From contig JAVVPF010000003.1 of NCBI GenBank assembly GCA_036655895.1, positions 1-64,000 on the forward strand: a stretch of 64,000 nt of DNA. Direction: 5' to 3'. Made by a program: the position numbers and the translations under genes. This stretch comes from Cloacibacillus sp. (GTDB taxonomy: Bacteria > Synergistota > Synergistia > Synergistales > Synergistaceae). Positions 15,851 to 24,418 of this stretch are shown one piece after another (the stretch's first letter is position 1; each line of letters starts with the position of its first letter). The notes below the pieces were generated by a model. The model ran no database searches, had not been told where the DNA came from, and saw only the letters and a program-made list of their open reading frames with translations.

Positions 15851-17224
15851 ATGTGCGGAATTTTCGGAGCGTACAGCCAAAGCGGCAATGCCGTATTGGA
15901 AGACATATATCTCGGACTTTGCGCTCTGCAGCACAGAGGCCAGCTATCGGCGGGCGTCGCGTGGACGGATAAAGGCTCCGTACACATCAAAAAGGGCCTT
16001 GGACTTGTTCACGAGGCGCTCTCCCAGAGCGAGCTGGCAAAGATAGAGGCGCACACTGCGATAGGACATGTGCGCTACGCGACGACCGGAGGCACGAGGC
16101 CCGAGAACTGCCAGCCGCTTGGCGCAAATTACGCGCAGGGGCCGATAGCGATCGCGCATAACGGAAATCTTACGAACGCGGCGGCTCTTTCCAGCTATCT
16201 TGCAAACCGCGGCGCTATTTTCCAGACTTCGTGCGACACGGAGACTATCATTCAGCTGATGGCCCATCAGCCGGCGACGGTGCAGCTTGAAGCGCTGGAG
16301 ACGGCCCTTGGCAAGTTGCAGGGAGCCTACAGCCTCGCCGTTCTGCTTGAAGACTGCCTTATCGCGGCGCGCGACCCCTACGGGTTTCGTCCGCTCGTCC
16401 TTGGACGGCGCGGAGACGATTATTTCGTCTCCTCCGAGTCGTGCGCGCTGGATATGATAGGCGCGGAGCTTGTGCGCGACGTGGAGCCGGGCGAGGTGCT
16501 GGTGATCGACAGGCGCGGCATCATCTCGCGCAAGATGAAAAAACAGGCGCAGCGTCACCGCAAATGCGCCTTTGAATATGTCTATTTCGCGCGGCCGGAC
16601 AGCGTCATCGACGGCAGGTCTGTATATAAGGCAAGAAAGAATCTGGGCGCCTGTCTCGGCCATTGCTTGGACTGCCAAAAAGACGCGGTCGTCACGGGGA
16701 TGCCGGACAGCGGCACGCTCGCGGCGCTGGGCCTCGCGGAGGAAGCCGGCATGGAGTTTGAGGCCGGCGTCGTGCGCAACAGATATGTCGGGCGCACCTT
16801 CATTCAGCCGACGCAGCGCGTGCGCGACGCGGGCGTGAAGATAAAGCTGAACCCTCAGCCCGGCATTTTCGAGGGCAAAGAGGCGGTGCTGGTGGACGAT
16901 TCCCTTGTTCGCGGAACGACGGCCGGCCGCATCGTTTCGATGATACGCGACAGCGGAGCGAGCAAGGTGCACATGAAGATAGCCTCTCCGCCCGTGCGTT
17001 TTCCCTGTTATTACGGGATAGACACGCCGAGCTCGGAGGAGCTTGTCGCGGCTCAGATGGAGATACCGGAGCTCTGCCGCAAGATAGACGCGGACTCGCT
17101 GGAATATATAAGCTGCGAGGAGCTTTGCCGCGCTATAGGACTTCCGCGCGACGAACTGTGTACAGCATGTTTTGACGGCGATTATGTGGACGAAAATCAG
17201 GACGGCGATCTGCTCGAAGTATAG
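15851..17224 (+). CDS. purF: amidophosphoribosyltransferase (catalytically complete copy)
   Basis: A 457-residue Ntn-type PurF, catalysing the first committed step: PRPP plus glutamine to 5-phosphoribosylamine. The glutaminase site is intact: C2 nucleophile (MCGIFGAY), R75 (GHVRYATTGG), N104-G105 oxyanion hole (IAHNGNLTN) and D129 (QTSCDTE). The PRTase loop is AVLVDDSLVRGTTAG and MPDSGTLAALG. Four cysteines at the positions that hold the Bacillus-type 4Fe-4S cluster are present (KCAFEYVY, FPCYYGID, LCTACF). The only oddity is Leu32 in HRGQLSAG where an acidic residue is usual. GGAGG precedes the ATG; purL ends 5 bp upstream. Confidence 0.93.
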   Translation: MCGIFGAYSQSGNAVLEDIYLGLCALQHRGQLSAGVAWTDKGSVHIKKGLGLVHEALSQSELAKIEAHTAIGHVRYATTGGTRPENCQPLGANYAQGPIAIAHNGNLTNAAALSSYLANRGAIFQTSCDTETIIQLMAHQPATVQLEALETALGKLQGAYSLAVLLEDCLIAARDPYGFRPLVLGRRGDDYFVSSESCALDMIGAELVRDVEPGEVLVIDRRGIISRKMKKQAQRHRKCAFEYVYFARPDSVIDGRSVYKARKNLGACLGHCLDCQKDAVVTGMPDSGTLAALGLAEEAGMEFEAGVVRNRYVGRTFIQPTQRVRDAGVKIKLNPQPGIFEGKEAVLVDDSLVRGTTAGRIVSMIRDSGASKVHMKIASPPVRFPCYYGIDTPSSEELVAAQMEIPELCRKIDADSLEYISCEELCRAIGLPRDELCTACFDGDYVDENQDGDLLEV

Positions 17225-17304
17225 GCTCGCGTAATAAAATATTTTATTGATGCTGTGTATAAGGTAAAAAAATATAAAAATCTAAATTGCGGAGGCGCAT
17301 TGAA

Positions 17305-18018
17305 ATGGAACTGACAAAAAAGGATTTCATCTACGAAGGCAAGGCAAAGAGGCTCTACACGACGGAGGACGCAAATTACGTTATCGTCGAATACAAGGAC
17401 AGCTTCACCGCTTTTAACGGCCTCAAAAAGGCGACTATGAGCGGCAAGGGCGTCCTCAACAACAACATTTCGTCAAAGCTTTTCACGATGCTCGCTGAAA
17501 ACGGCGTTGAATCGCATTTTGTAAAAAGGCTCAACGAAACAGACCAGCTTGTGAAGCGCGTCAACATCGTGCCGCTTGAGGTGATCGTGCGCAATATCAC
17601 GACCGGCTCGCTCTGCAAGCGTCTGGGCGTCGCTGAGGGCATGACGCTGCCGCGCCCGCTCTTTGAGATGTGCTACAAGGACGACGAGCTTGGCGATCCG
17701 TTCATCATCGAAGACCACGCCCTGCTCTTCGGCTGGGCGACAAAGGAAGAGCTGGACAAGATCAAAGACATCTCCCTTAAGGTGAACGCCATCCTCAAGG
17801 ATTACTTTGAGAAGCTGGGCGTCGTGCTTGTGGACTTCAAGCTTGAGTTCGGCAAGGATATGCAGGGCAATCTTATACTCGCCGACGAAATCTCCCCCGA
17901 CACCTGCCGTTTCTGGGACAAGTCTACAGGCGACCATCTTGACAAGGACCGCTTCCGCAAGGACCTCGGCGATGTGCTCGGCGCATACGAAGAGATCTGG
18001 AAGAGAATTTCAGCTTAG
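17305..18018 (+). CDS. purC: phosphoribosylaminoimidazole-succinocarboxamide synthase
   Basis: A 237-residue SAICAR synthetase joining aspartate to CAIR with ATP. Motifs are FIYEGKAKRLY, YKDSFTAFNGLKK, FVKRLNETDQLVKRVNIVPLEVIVRN and LADEISPDTCRFWD. The frame opens at TTG 17287, but ATG 17305 lies 9 nt after GGAGG and gives the standard N-terminus. The 80-bp gap from purF (17225-17304) is A/T-rich and contains a perfect 16-bp palindrome AATAAAATATTTTATT at 17233-17248; no convincing internal promoter was found. Confidence 0.93.
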   Translation: MELTKKDFIYEGKAKRLYTTEDANYVIVEYKDSFTAFNGLKKATMSGKGVLNNNISSKLFTMLAENGVESHFVKRLNETDQLVKRVNIVPLEVIVRNITTGSLCKRLGVAEGMTLPRPLFEMCYKDDELGDPFIIEDHALLFGWATKEELDKIKDISLKVNAILKDYFEKLGVVLVDFKLEFGKDMQGNLILADEISPDTCRFWDKSTGDHLDKDRFRKDLGDVLGAYEEIWKRISA

Positions 18019-18024
18019 CCTGAT

Positions 18025-19392
18025 ATGAGCGGAATTTTCGGCGCGTACAGCGCAAAGGGAAAGCCCGTACTCGAGGAGGTCTATCTCGGCCTCTACGCCT
18101 TGCAGCACCGCGGGCAGGAATCCGCCGGCATCGCGTGGACGGAAGACGGACGCGTCGCCTCGGCGCACGGGGTGGGCCTCCTTCACAACGCGATAGACCA
18201 GCAGAAGCTTGCGGACGAAAAGGCCTCCTGCGCGATAGGGCACGTCCGCTGTGTGCCGCTTGAAAGCTCCCAGCTCCAGAACGTGCTGCCTATATGCGCC
18301 AACTACGCGCGCGGCCCTGTCGCCATCGCGCACGACGGCCTTGTGACGAACCTTGCGGAGCTTACGGAGCAGCTTGAACAGCGCGGCGCTATTTTCCAGT
18401 CTTCGACGAACTCGGAGGCGGTGCTGCACCTTATGGCGCAGCGTTCGCACATGCAGCCGGTGGACGCGCTCGTGGACTCGCTCAAAAGGCTCGAAGGCTC
18501 TTATGCTATAGCAGTGCTGCTTGAAGACGCCTTCGTCGCGGCGCGCGACCCGTACGGCTTCAAGCCTCTGGTGCTCGGTGAGCGCGACGGCGTCTATTAC
18601 GCCGCCTCGGAATCCTGCGCGCTCGACATAGTAGGCGCGAAGCTCTTGCGCGACGTGGAGCCGGGCGAGATCGTCGTAATCAACTCAAAGGGGCTGACAA
18701 GCCTCCGCGTGAGGCAGGAAAAATGCGGGCGCTGTATGCACTGCTCGTTTGAGTACGTCTACACCGCGCGCCCCGACAGCATCATCGACGGACGTTCCGT
18801 CTACGAAACGAGAAAAGAGATGGGACGCAGGCTTGCTCTCAAGTCCCCGTGCGGCGACGCCGACCTTGTGGCGGGAATGCCGGACAGCGGAACTATATCA
18901 GCGATAGGCTACGCGCACGCGGCGCGCACGCCCTTTGAAATGGGCGTCGTCCGCAACCGCTACGTCGGACGCACCTTCATCCAGCCAACGCAGAAGGTGC
19001 GCGAGCTGGGCGTGAAAATAAAATTGAACCCGATAGAAGAGGTCTTCAACGGCAAGAAGGCGGTCATCGTCGACGACTCGATCGTGCGCGGCACTACGGC
19101 GGAACGCGTCGTGGCGATGATAAGAAACTGCGGCGCGGCGGAGGTCCACCTTCGCATCGCCTCCCCGCCCGTTCTGCACCCCTGCCGCTACGGCATCGAC
19201 ACGCGAAAGCAGGAGACTTTAGCCGCCGTCCGCATGACGCTTGATGAACTGTGCCGGAAGGTAGGCGCGGACTCTCTGGACTATCTTACAGAGGAGGACC
19301 TCACTGAATCCATAGGCCTCCCCGCCGACAAACTGTGTACCGCCTGCTTTTCAGGCAAATACCTCGAAGACGACAAACAGGAGAAATGCTAA
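18025..19392 (+). CDS. PurF paralogue lacking the glutaminase active site
   Basis: A 455-residue protein colinear with the purF product encoded upstream, with no gap over the first 140 residues. The glutaminase residues are lost: nucleophile C2 is Ser (MSGIFGAY), YATTG after R75 is CVPLE, N104 of the oxyanion hole is Asp (IAHDGLV) and D129 is Asn (STNSE). The PRTase half is intact: MPDSGTISAIG, VVRNRYVGRTFIQPTQK and AVIVDDSIVRGTTAE. Iron-sulfur cysteines are also kept (MHCSFEYVY, HPCRYGID, LCTACF), with extra cysteines in KCGRCMHC. It could be an ammonia-dependent PRTase, a regulatory partner in mixed PurF oligomers, or an enzyme for another amine. No Shine-Dalgarno is visible, so translation probably depends on purC, whose stop is 6 bp upstream. 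Confidence 0.85.
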   Translation: MSGIFGAYSAKGKPVLEEVYLGLYALQHRGQESAGIAWTEDGRVASAHGVGLLHNAIDQQKLADEKASCAIGHVRCVPLESSQLQNVLPICANYARGPVAIAHDGLVTNLAELTEQLEQRGAIFQSSTNSEAVLHLMAQRSHMQPVDALVDSLKRLEGSYAIAVLLEDAFVAARDPYGFKPLVLGERDGVYYAASESCALDIVGAKLLRDVEPGEIVVINSKGLTSLRVRQEKCGRCMHCSFEYVYTARPDSIIDGRSVYETRKEMGRRLALKSPCGDADLVAGMPDSGTISAIGYAHAARTPFEMGVVRNRYVGRTFIQPTQKVRELGVKIKLNPIEEVFNGKKAVIVDDSIVRGTTAERVVAMIRNCGAAEVHLRIASPPVLHPCRYGIDTRKQETLAAVRMTLDELCRKVGADSLDYLTEEDLTESIGLPADKLCTACFSGKYLEDDKQEKC

Positions 19393-20406
19393 ATGAGCAA
19401 GCTCAGCTATGAGAAATCTGGAGTAAGCATATCGGGCGGAGACGCCTGGGTGGAGACTATCAAAAAACTTCTCGCAAAGCATCCTAAAGATCCAAACTGC
19501 GTGGGCGGCGTGGGCGGCTTCGCGGGGCTTTACAGCATAGGCGGAGGCCAGTGCCTCGCCGCGTGCTGCGACGGCGTCGGCACAAAACTGGAGCTGGCGA
19601 AGGCGGCGGGGCTTTACCGCGGCCTCGGACAGGACCTTGTAGCCATGAACGTGAACGACCTCGTGACGGTCGGCGCGCGCCCGCTCTTTTTCCTCGATTA
19701 CGCCGCGTGCGGCAAGCTGGACGAATCGATGCTGGCTCAGGTCGTTGAGGGCGTCATCGACGCCTGCGACGAAAGCCTCTGCGCACTGCTTGGCGGCGAG
19801 ACGGCCGAGATGCCCGGCGTTTACGGCGCCGACGGCTTTGACCTGGCCGGTTTCTCAGTAGGCATAGTCGACTGCGATAAGATAATCGACGGAAGTTCCA
19901 TTCAGGAGGGCGACCTCATCGTGGGCCTTCCCAGCTCCGGCGTACACAGCAACGGATTCAGCCTCGTGCGCAGCGCTCTGGGCGCGGAGGGGCTGAACGT
20001 GCCTCTTGATGCGATCCCGGAAGGCTGGAACGAGAGCGTAGGCGAGGCGGCAATGCGCCCGACGAAGCTCTACGTCAAGGCAGCGCTTGCGGCCATAAAG
20101 ACCGGCGTTGTGCACGGCATGGCGCACATCACCGGCGGCGGCATGTACGGCAACGTCATCCGCGTCATCCCGAAGCACCTTGATATTCTTGTAGATTTCA
20201 AATCATGGGAGCGCCCGAAGATTTTCGACCTCATCCAGAGCGCTGGCATTGACGAAGAAGAGATGCGCAAGGTATTCAACCTCGGCATCGGCTACGTCTT
20301 CATAGTAGCGCCCAAAGAGCTTGCAGCGCTGGAATCGGCGCTTTGCGAGCTTGGCGAAAAGCCCGTCGTAATAGGCGAGGTCATAAAATGTACCAACCGC
20401 GCATAG
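19393..20406 (+). CDS. purM: phosphoribosylformylglycinamidine cyclo-ligase
   Basis: A 337-residue AIR synthetase closing the imidazole ring of FGAM with ATP. Characteristic stretches are LSYEKSGVSISGGDAWVETI, CCDGVGTKLELA, MNVNDLVTVGARPLFFLDY, GGETAEMPGVY, DLIVGLPSSGVHSNGFSLVR and MAHITGGGMYGNVIRVIP. The ATG directly follows the upstream stop codon and has AGGAG before it. Its last 19 bases overlap the next gene. Confidence 0.94.
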   Translation: MSKLSYEKSGVSISGGDAWVETIKKLLAKHPKDPNCVGGVGGFAGLYSIGGGQCLAACCDGVGTKLELAKAAGLYRGLGQDLVAMNVNDLVTVGARPLFFLDYAACGKLDESMLAQVVEGVIDACDESLCALLGGETAEMPGVYGADGFDLAGFSVGIVDCDKIIDGSSIQEGDLIVGLPSSGVHSNGFSLVRSALGAEGLNVPLDAIPEGWNESVGEAAMRPTKLYVKAALAAIKTGVVHGMAHITGGGMYGNVIRVIPKHLDILVDFKSWERPKIFDLIQSAGIDEEEMRKVFNLGIGYVFIVAPKELAALESALCELGEKPVVIGEVIKCTNRA

Positions 20407-22526
20407 CGATACTGATCTCAGGCACCGGCACGAACATGGAGGAGCTTTTAAGGGCCTCCATCACAAAAGAGCTGCCGGCGCAGGTATCGTTCGTGGGAAG
20501 CGACAATCTTGAAGCAAAAGGGCTGATGAAGGCGGCCGCTCTTGGCGCCTCCACGCGCGTCTTCTTCTATAAGCGCGACGGGCGGAGCTGCGCGGAAGAG
20601 GCTCTTGCCGCCGCAATCGAAGAGACGCATACGGACTGGATAGTGCTCGCCGGCTTCATGCGCATACTTTCACCCGAATTTGTACGGCGTTTCGCGCACC
20701 GCATCATAAACATCCACCCGGCGCTGCTGCCCGCCTTTCCCGGCGCGCACGGCATACGCGACGCATGGGAGGCCGGCGTGGCTGAAACCGGAGTGACTGT
20801 CCACATAGTGGACGAAGAAGTTGACCATGGGCCGATTTTGGCGCAGCAGAGCGTGCGGCGCGAAGCAGACGACACGATAGAGACGCTTGAGGCAAAGATA
20901 CACGCCGTGGAGCATAAAATATATAAACTCGCGCTGAAAGAGTTCCTTGAAAATCATCCGGTAGAGATAGATCAATGGGAGGCTGACAAAGTGAAAAAGA
21001 TGGAGACGAGAAAGGCGCTTATATCCGTATGGGATAAGACTGGCGTACTCGAACTTGCGCGCGGGCTTGCCGCGCACGGATATGAGATTGTATCCAGCTC
21101 CGGCACCGCGAAACACCTTGAAGAGGGCGGCGTCAAGGTAACGGAAGTAGTTGACATGACGGGACTGCCCGCCATTTTGGGAGGCCGCGTAAAGACGCTG
21201 CATCCGACCATAATGGGCGGAATACTGGCAAGACGCGGCGTAGCTCAGGACGACGAGGACCGCGAGAAGTTCAACATTCCGCTCATCGACGTCGTAGTCT
21301 GCACGCTCTACCCCTTTGAAGAGACCGCGAAAAGCGGCGCCGACCTCGACCATCTCATTGAAAAAATAGACATAGGCGGAGTGTCGCTCATCCGCGCCGG
21401 AGCAAAGAACTACTACAACGTAGCCGTTATAACGGACATAGACGACTACGGCCGCGTGCTCGACGAGCTTGAAAAAAAGCAGGAATTTACGCTTGAGTTC
21501 AAGCAGGAGCTTGCGCTCAAAGCCTTCCGCAAAACGGCCTCCTACGACGCCGTAATCTATCGCGGCCTCTGCAAAGAGGTTGGCGCGGAGGACGAAGTTG
21601 AAGCCTACAAGGTGCTGCCGCTTGAAATGAAGCAGAAGCTCCGCTACGGCGAAAACCCCCACCAGAAGGCGGCCCTTTTTATGCCCCCGCTTGAAGAAAG
21701 CCCGTTTGAACAGCTCTCCGGCAAGGAACTTTCCTACAACAATCTGCTCGACCTCGACACGCTGCTGCGCGGCTGCTCCGTTTTCCAGGACGCCTGCGCC
21801 TGCACGATAGTAAAACATACGACGCCCTGCGGCACGGCAATGGGAGCTTCGCCCATCGAAGCCTTCAAAAAGGCGCTCGCCTGCGACCCTGTCTCCGCGT
21901 TCGGCGGCATCATCGGTATGACGCGCAAGGTGGACCTCGAAACTGCAAAAACGATAACGGAGACCTTCTTTGAGATCCTGGCCGCGCCTGAATTTGAAGA
22001 GGGCGTAGTCGATTACCTGAAAGAAAAGAAGCCTAACCTCCGCGTGCTGAAGCTAAAGGCCGGATACGCGCCGAAACTCCAGCTCATCGGCAACCGCTGC
22101 GGCTATCTCGCGCAGGAGGACAAACTTCCCGCGCTGCCGACGCAGCAGGACGGCAAATGGCACGGCACACCGCGCCCCGAGCTCTGGGACGACATCATCT
22201 TCGCATGGAAGACGGCCGCCATCACAAAGAGCAACGCAATAGTGCTGGTCAAAGACGGAGCCGCGGTTGGCATTGGCGGCGGCTTCACAAACCGCGTAGA
22301 CGCCGCGGAATACGCGATGAAGCAGGCGGGAGATAAGGCCCGCGGTTCGGTGCTCGCCTCCGACGCCTTCTTCCCCTTCGCGGACTCGGTAGAGCTTGCG
22401 GCAAAGGCCGGAGTCACAGCCGTCATAGAACCGGGCGGCTCCATCCGCGACGACGAGGTGATACAGAAGGCCGAAGAACTTGGCCTGAGCCTCTTTATCG
22501 GCGGCACGCGCACCTTCCGCCACTAG
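20388..22526 (+). CDS. fused PurN-PurH: GAR formyltransferase plus AICAR formyltransferase/IMP cyclohydrolase
   Basis: A 712-residue fusion of two enzymes that normally are separate. Residues 1 to about 195 are PurN: ISGTGTNMEELL, MRILSPEFV, NIHPALLPAFPGAHG (N108, H110) and D146 in VDEEVDHGPI. Residues from about 202 to 712 are PurH: ALISVWDKTGVLELARGL, SSGTAKHLEEGG, RYGENPHQKAA, IVKHTTPCG with the AICAR transformylase Lys-His pair, and GGSIRDDEVI. A 20-residue linker joins them without a stop. GGGAGG at 20977-20982 followed by in-frame GTG 20991 and ATG 21000 could still start a separate PurH. Start ATG 20388 is chosen over the longer frame because it gives the standard PurN N-terminus and has AGGCGAGG upstream. 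Confidence 0.88.
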   Translation: MYQPRIAILISGTGTNMEELLRASITKELPAQVSFVGSDNLEAKGLMKAAALGASTRVFFYKRDGRSCAEEALAAAIEETHTDWIVLAGFMRILSPEFVRRFAHRIINIHPALLPAFPGAHGIRDAWEAGVAETGVTVHIVDEEVDHGPILAQQSVRREADDTIETLEAKIHAVEHKIYKLALKEFLENHPVEIDQWEADKVKKMETRKALISVWDKTGVLELARGLAAHGYEIVSSSGTAKHLEEGGVKVTEVVDMTGLPAILGGRVKTLHPTIMGGILARRGVAQDDEDREKFNIPLIDVVVCTLYPFEETAKSGADLDHLIEKIDIGGVSLIRAGAKNYYNVAVITDIDDYGRVLDELEKKQEFTLEFKQELALKAFRKTASYDAVIYRGLCKEVGAEDEVEAYKVLPLEMKQKLRYGENPHQKAALFMPPLEESPFEQLSGKELSYNNLLDLDTLLRGCSVFQDACACTIVKHTTPCGTAMGASPIEAFKKALACDPVSAFGGIIGMTRKVDLETAKTITETFFEILAAPEFEEGVVDYLKEKKPNLRVLKLKAGYAPKLQLIGNRCGYLAQEDKLPALPTQQDGKWHGTPRPELWDDIIFAWKTAAITKSNAIVLVKDGAAVGIGGGFTNRVDAAEYAMKQAGDKARGSVLASDAFFPFADSVELAAKAGVTAVIEPGGSIRDDEVIQKAEELGLSLFIGGTRTFRH

Positions 22527-22535
22527 GAGACTATA

Positions 22536-23822
22536 ATGAAAGTAATGGTACTTGGGGGCGGCGGCCGCGAGCACGCGGTCGTCCACGCCCTTTCAAAGTC
22601 AAAGATAACCTCCGAACTGCACTGCTGCCCCGGCAACCCCGGCATAGCGAAGCTTGCGCAGTGCCATGAGGGCGACATCTGCCGCCCAGAAGCGATGACT
22701 GCGCTTTGCGCGTCGCTTGGCATAGAGCTTGTCTTTGTCGGCCCGGAAGCGCCGCTTGTGGCCGGCACGGCCGACGCCCTGCGCGAGGCGGGCATTCCCG
22801 TCATGGGCCCCGGCGCGTCGGGCGCGAGGCTTGAAGGCAGCAAAGCCTTCTCAAAGAGCTTCATGAGAAAACACGGCATCCCGACGTCGGACTTCGACCT
22901 CTGCACAAACATCGCGGAGTGCGAGACGGCGCTGAAAAAACGCAGCGCTCCGTTCGTGGTGAAGGCTGACGGCCTCGCCGCGGGAAAGGGCGCCTTCCTG
23001 CCCGAAAGCTATGAAGAGGCCGTCGCCGTCTGCCGAATGATGCTTGATGAGCAGAAGCTCGGAACTGCCGGCAACCTCATAGTGGTGGAAGACTACGTTC
23101 CCGGCATGGAAATGACGGTGCTTGCCTTAACAGACGGCAAAACGGTTAGGATACTGCCGTCAAGCCAGGACCACAAGCGCGCGAACGACGGCGACAAGGG
23201 AAACAACACAGGCGGCATGGGCGCTTACTCGCCGGTGCCGTGGGTGGACGACGCCTTCATGAAAAAGGTGACAGACGAAGTACTGACGCCCACCGTAAAC
23301 GGATTGAACAGCGACGGCATACCATTTCGCGGCGTCATCTACGCGGGCATAATGATAGAACCAAGCGGAGCGCTTTCCGTGCTTGAATACAACGTGCGCT
23401 TGGGCGACCCTGAAACTCAGGTGGTGCTTCCCGCCTTCGGAGGAGACTTCGGAGAGGCGGTGCTCGCCTGCGCAAGCGGCGAGCTTGAAAAGGCCGAGTG
23501 GCCGGGCGCGGCGCGCGTTGCGCTGGGCGTAGTCATGGCCTCCGGCGGCTACCCCGATACATTTGAAAAGGGCTACGTCATAACCGGCGCGGACGAAGCG
23601 GACGAAAAAGATGAAAATACTTTCGTCTATCACGCGGGCACGAAGCTCAACGAGAAGGGCGAGCTTGTGACGAACGGAGGCCGCGTACTTACGGTAGTCG
23701 GCATCGCGGACGACCTCGCCGCCGCGAAAAAGCTGGCCTACGCGCGCGCCGAACGGATAAAATTCAAAGACGAACATCACAGAAACGACATCGGCGACAA
23801 ATCGCTGAAAATGGAGGCGTAA
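22536..23822 (+). CDS. purD: phosphoribosylamine-glycine ligase
   Basis: A 428-residue ATP-grasp GAR synthetase, coupling glycine to phosphoribosylamine. It has the N-terminal MKVMVLGGGGREHAVVHAL, MGPGASGARLEGSKAFSK, FVVKADGLAAGKGAF (ATP-grasp lysine) and QDHKRANDGDKGNNTGGMGAY, YNVRLGDPETQVVLP. It directly uses the unstable product of PurF, which fits its place in the operon. It starts 9 bp after the fused purNH gene. Confidence 0.95.
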   Translation: MKVMVLGGGGREHAVVHALSKSKITSELHCCPGNPGIAKLAQCHEGDICRPEAMTALCASLGIELVFVGPEAPLVAGTADALREAGIPVMGPGASGARLEGSKAFSKSFMRKHGIPTSDFDLCTNIAECETALKKRSAPFVVKADGLAAGKGAFLPESYEEAVAVCRMMLDEQKLGTAGNLIVVEDYVPGMEMTVLALTDGKTVRILPSSQDHKRANDGDKGNNTGGMGAYSPVPWVDDAFMKKVTDEVLTPTVNGLNSDGIPFRGVIYAGIMIEPSGALSVLEYNVRLGDPETQVVLPAFGGDFGEAVLACASGELEKAEWPGAARVALGVVMASGGYPDTFEKGYVITGADEADEKDENTFVYHAGTKLNEKGELVTNGGRVLTVVGIADDLAAAKKLAYARAERIKFKDEHHRNDIGDKSLKMEA

Positions 23823-23825
23823 ACT

Positions 23826-24344
23826 ATGGCATCACCAAAGATCGGCATCATCATGGGCTCCGCGTCGGACATCCCCGTCGTTGAAAAGGGTACCCCGGTG
23901 CTGGATACGCTTGAAATAGAATACGAAGTGGCTATCGCCTCGGCGCACCGCACCCCCTCGGACGTGGAAAACTACGCGAAGGGCGCGCGCGCGCGCGGGA
24001 TAAAGGCGCTCATAGCGGTGGCCGGCCTTTCGGCCGCGCTTCCCGGCGTAGTGGCGGCCGCCACCACGCTTCCCGTCATAGGCGTGCCAGTCAAGGGCGG
24101 CGCCATGGACGGCATGGACGCTCTGCTTTCAATAGCGCAGATGCCTCCCGGAGTGCCCGCAGCCTCCGTCGGCCTGAACGGAGCGAAAAACGCCTGCCTG
24201 ATGGCGGCGCGCATTGTAGCGGCCTGCGACGACGAGCTGACGCAAAAGCTTGAAGCCTACGCGCAAAAAGAGGCGCGCAAGGTGCGCGAAAGCCGCGAAA
24301 AGCTGGACAAACTTCCCGCAGCACCCGAAGAAGCCTACAAATAA
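23826..24344 (+). CDS. purE: PurE-family carboxyaminoimidazole enzyme of uncertain class
   Basis: A 172-residue PurE with IIMGSASDIPVV and ASAHRTPSD (H41), which acts on AIR or N5-CAIR to give CAIR. The loop that in class I enzymes reads GGAAHLPG is GLSAALPG here, so the histidine is replaced by A71, and no purK is in the operon. SAHRTP favours class I (N5-CAIR mutase, which needs PurK); the missing His and absent purK favour a CO2-using enzyme like class II. The assignment is therefore left open. Last gene of the operon, ending before a strong terminator. Confidence 0.85.
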   Translation: MASPKIGIIMGSASDIPVVEKGTPVLDTLEIEYEVAIASAHRTPSDVENYAKGARARGIKALIAVAGLSAALPGVVAAATTLPVIGVPVKGGAMDGMDALLSIAQMPPGVPAASVGLNGAKNACLMAARIVAACDDELTQKLEAYAQKEARKVRESREKLDKLPAAPEEAYK

Positions 24345-24362
24345 CTATTACTGACGCTTTAC

Positions 24363-24401
24363 AAGCAAGGGCCGCCGATTAAATCGGCGGCCCTTGCTTT
24401 T
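24363..24401. terminator. strong terminator of the purine operon
   Basis: AAGCAAGGGCCGCCGATT (24363-24380) and its perfect complement (24382-24399) form an 18-bp dyad, followed by TT and a T-rich stretch. It lies between purE and the convergent LysR gene and can serve both. Confidence 0.85.
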
Positions 24402-24418
24402 GCTCGAATAATATATTT

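Noticed and set aside
20670-21818. 382-residue minus-strand frame in the purN-purH fusion
   Set aside because: Antisense shadow caused by GC-rich codon bias; composition (Y/V/R-rich) is typical of such shadows.
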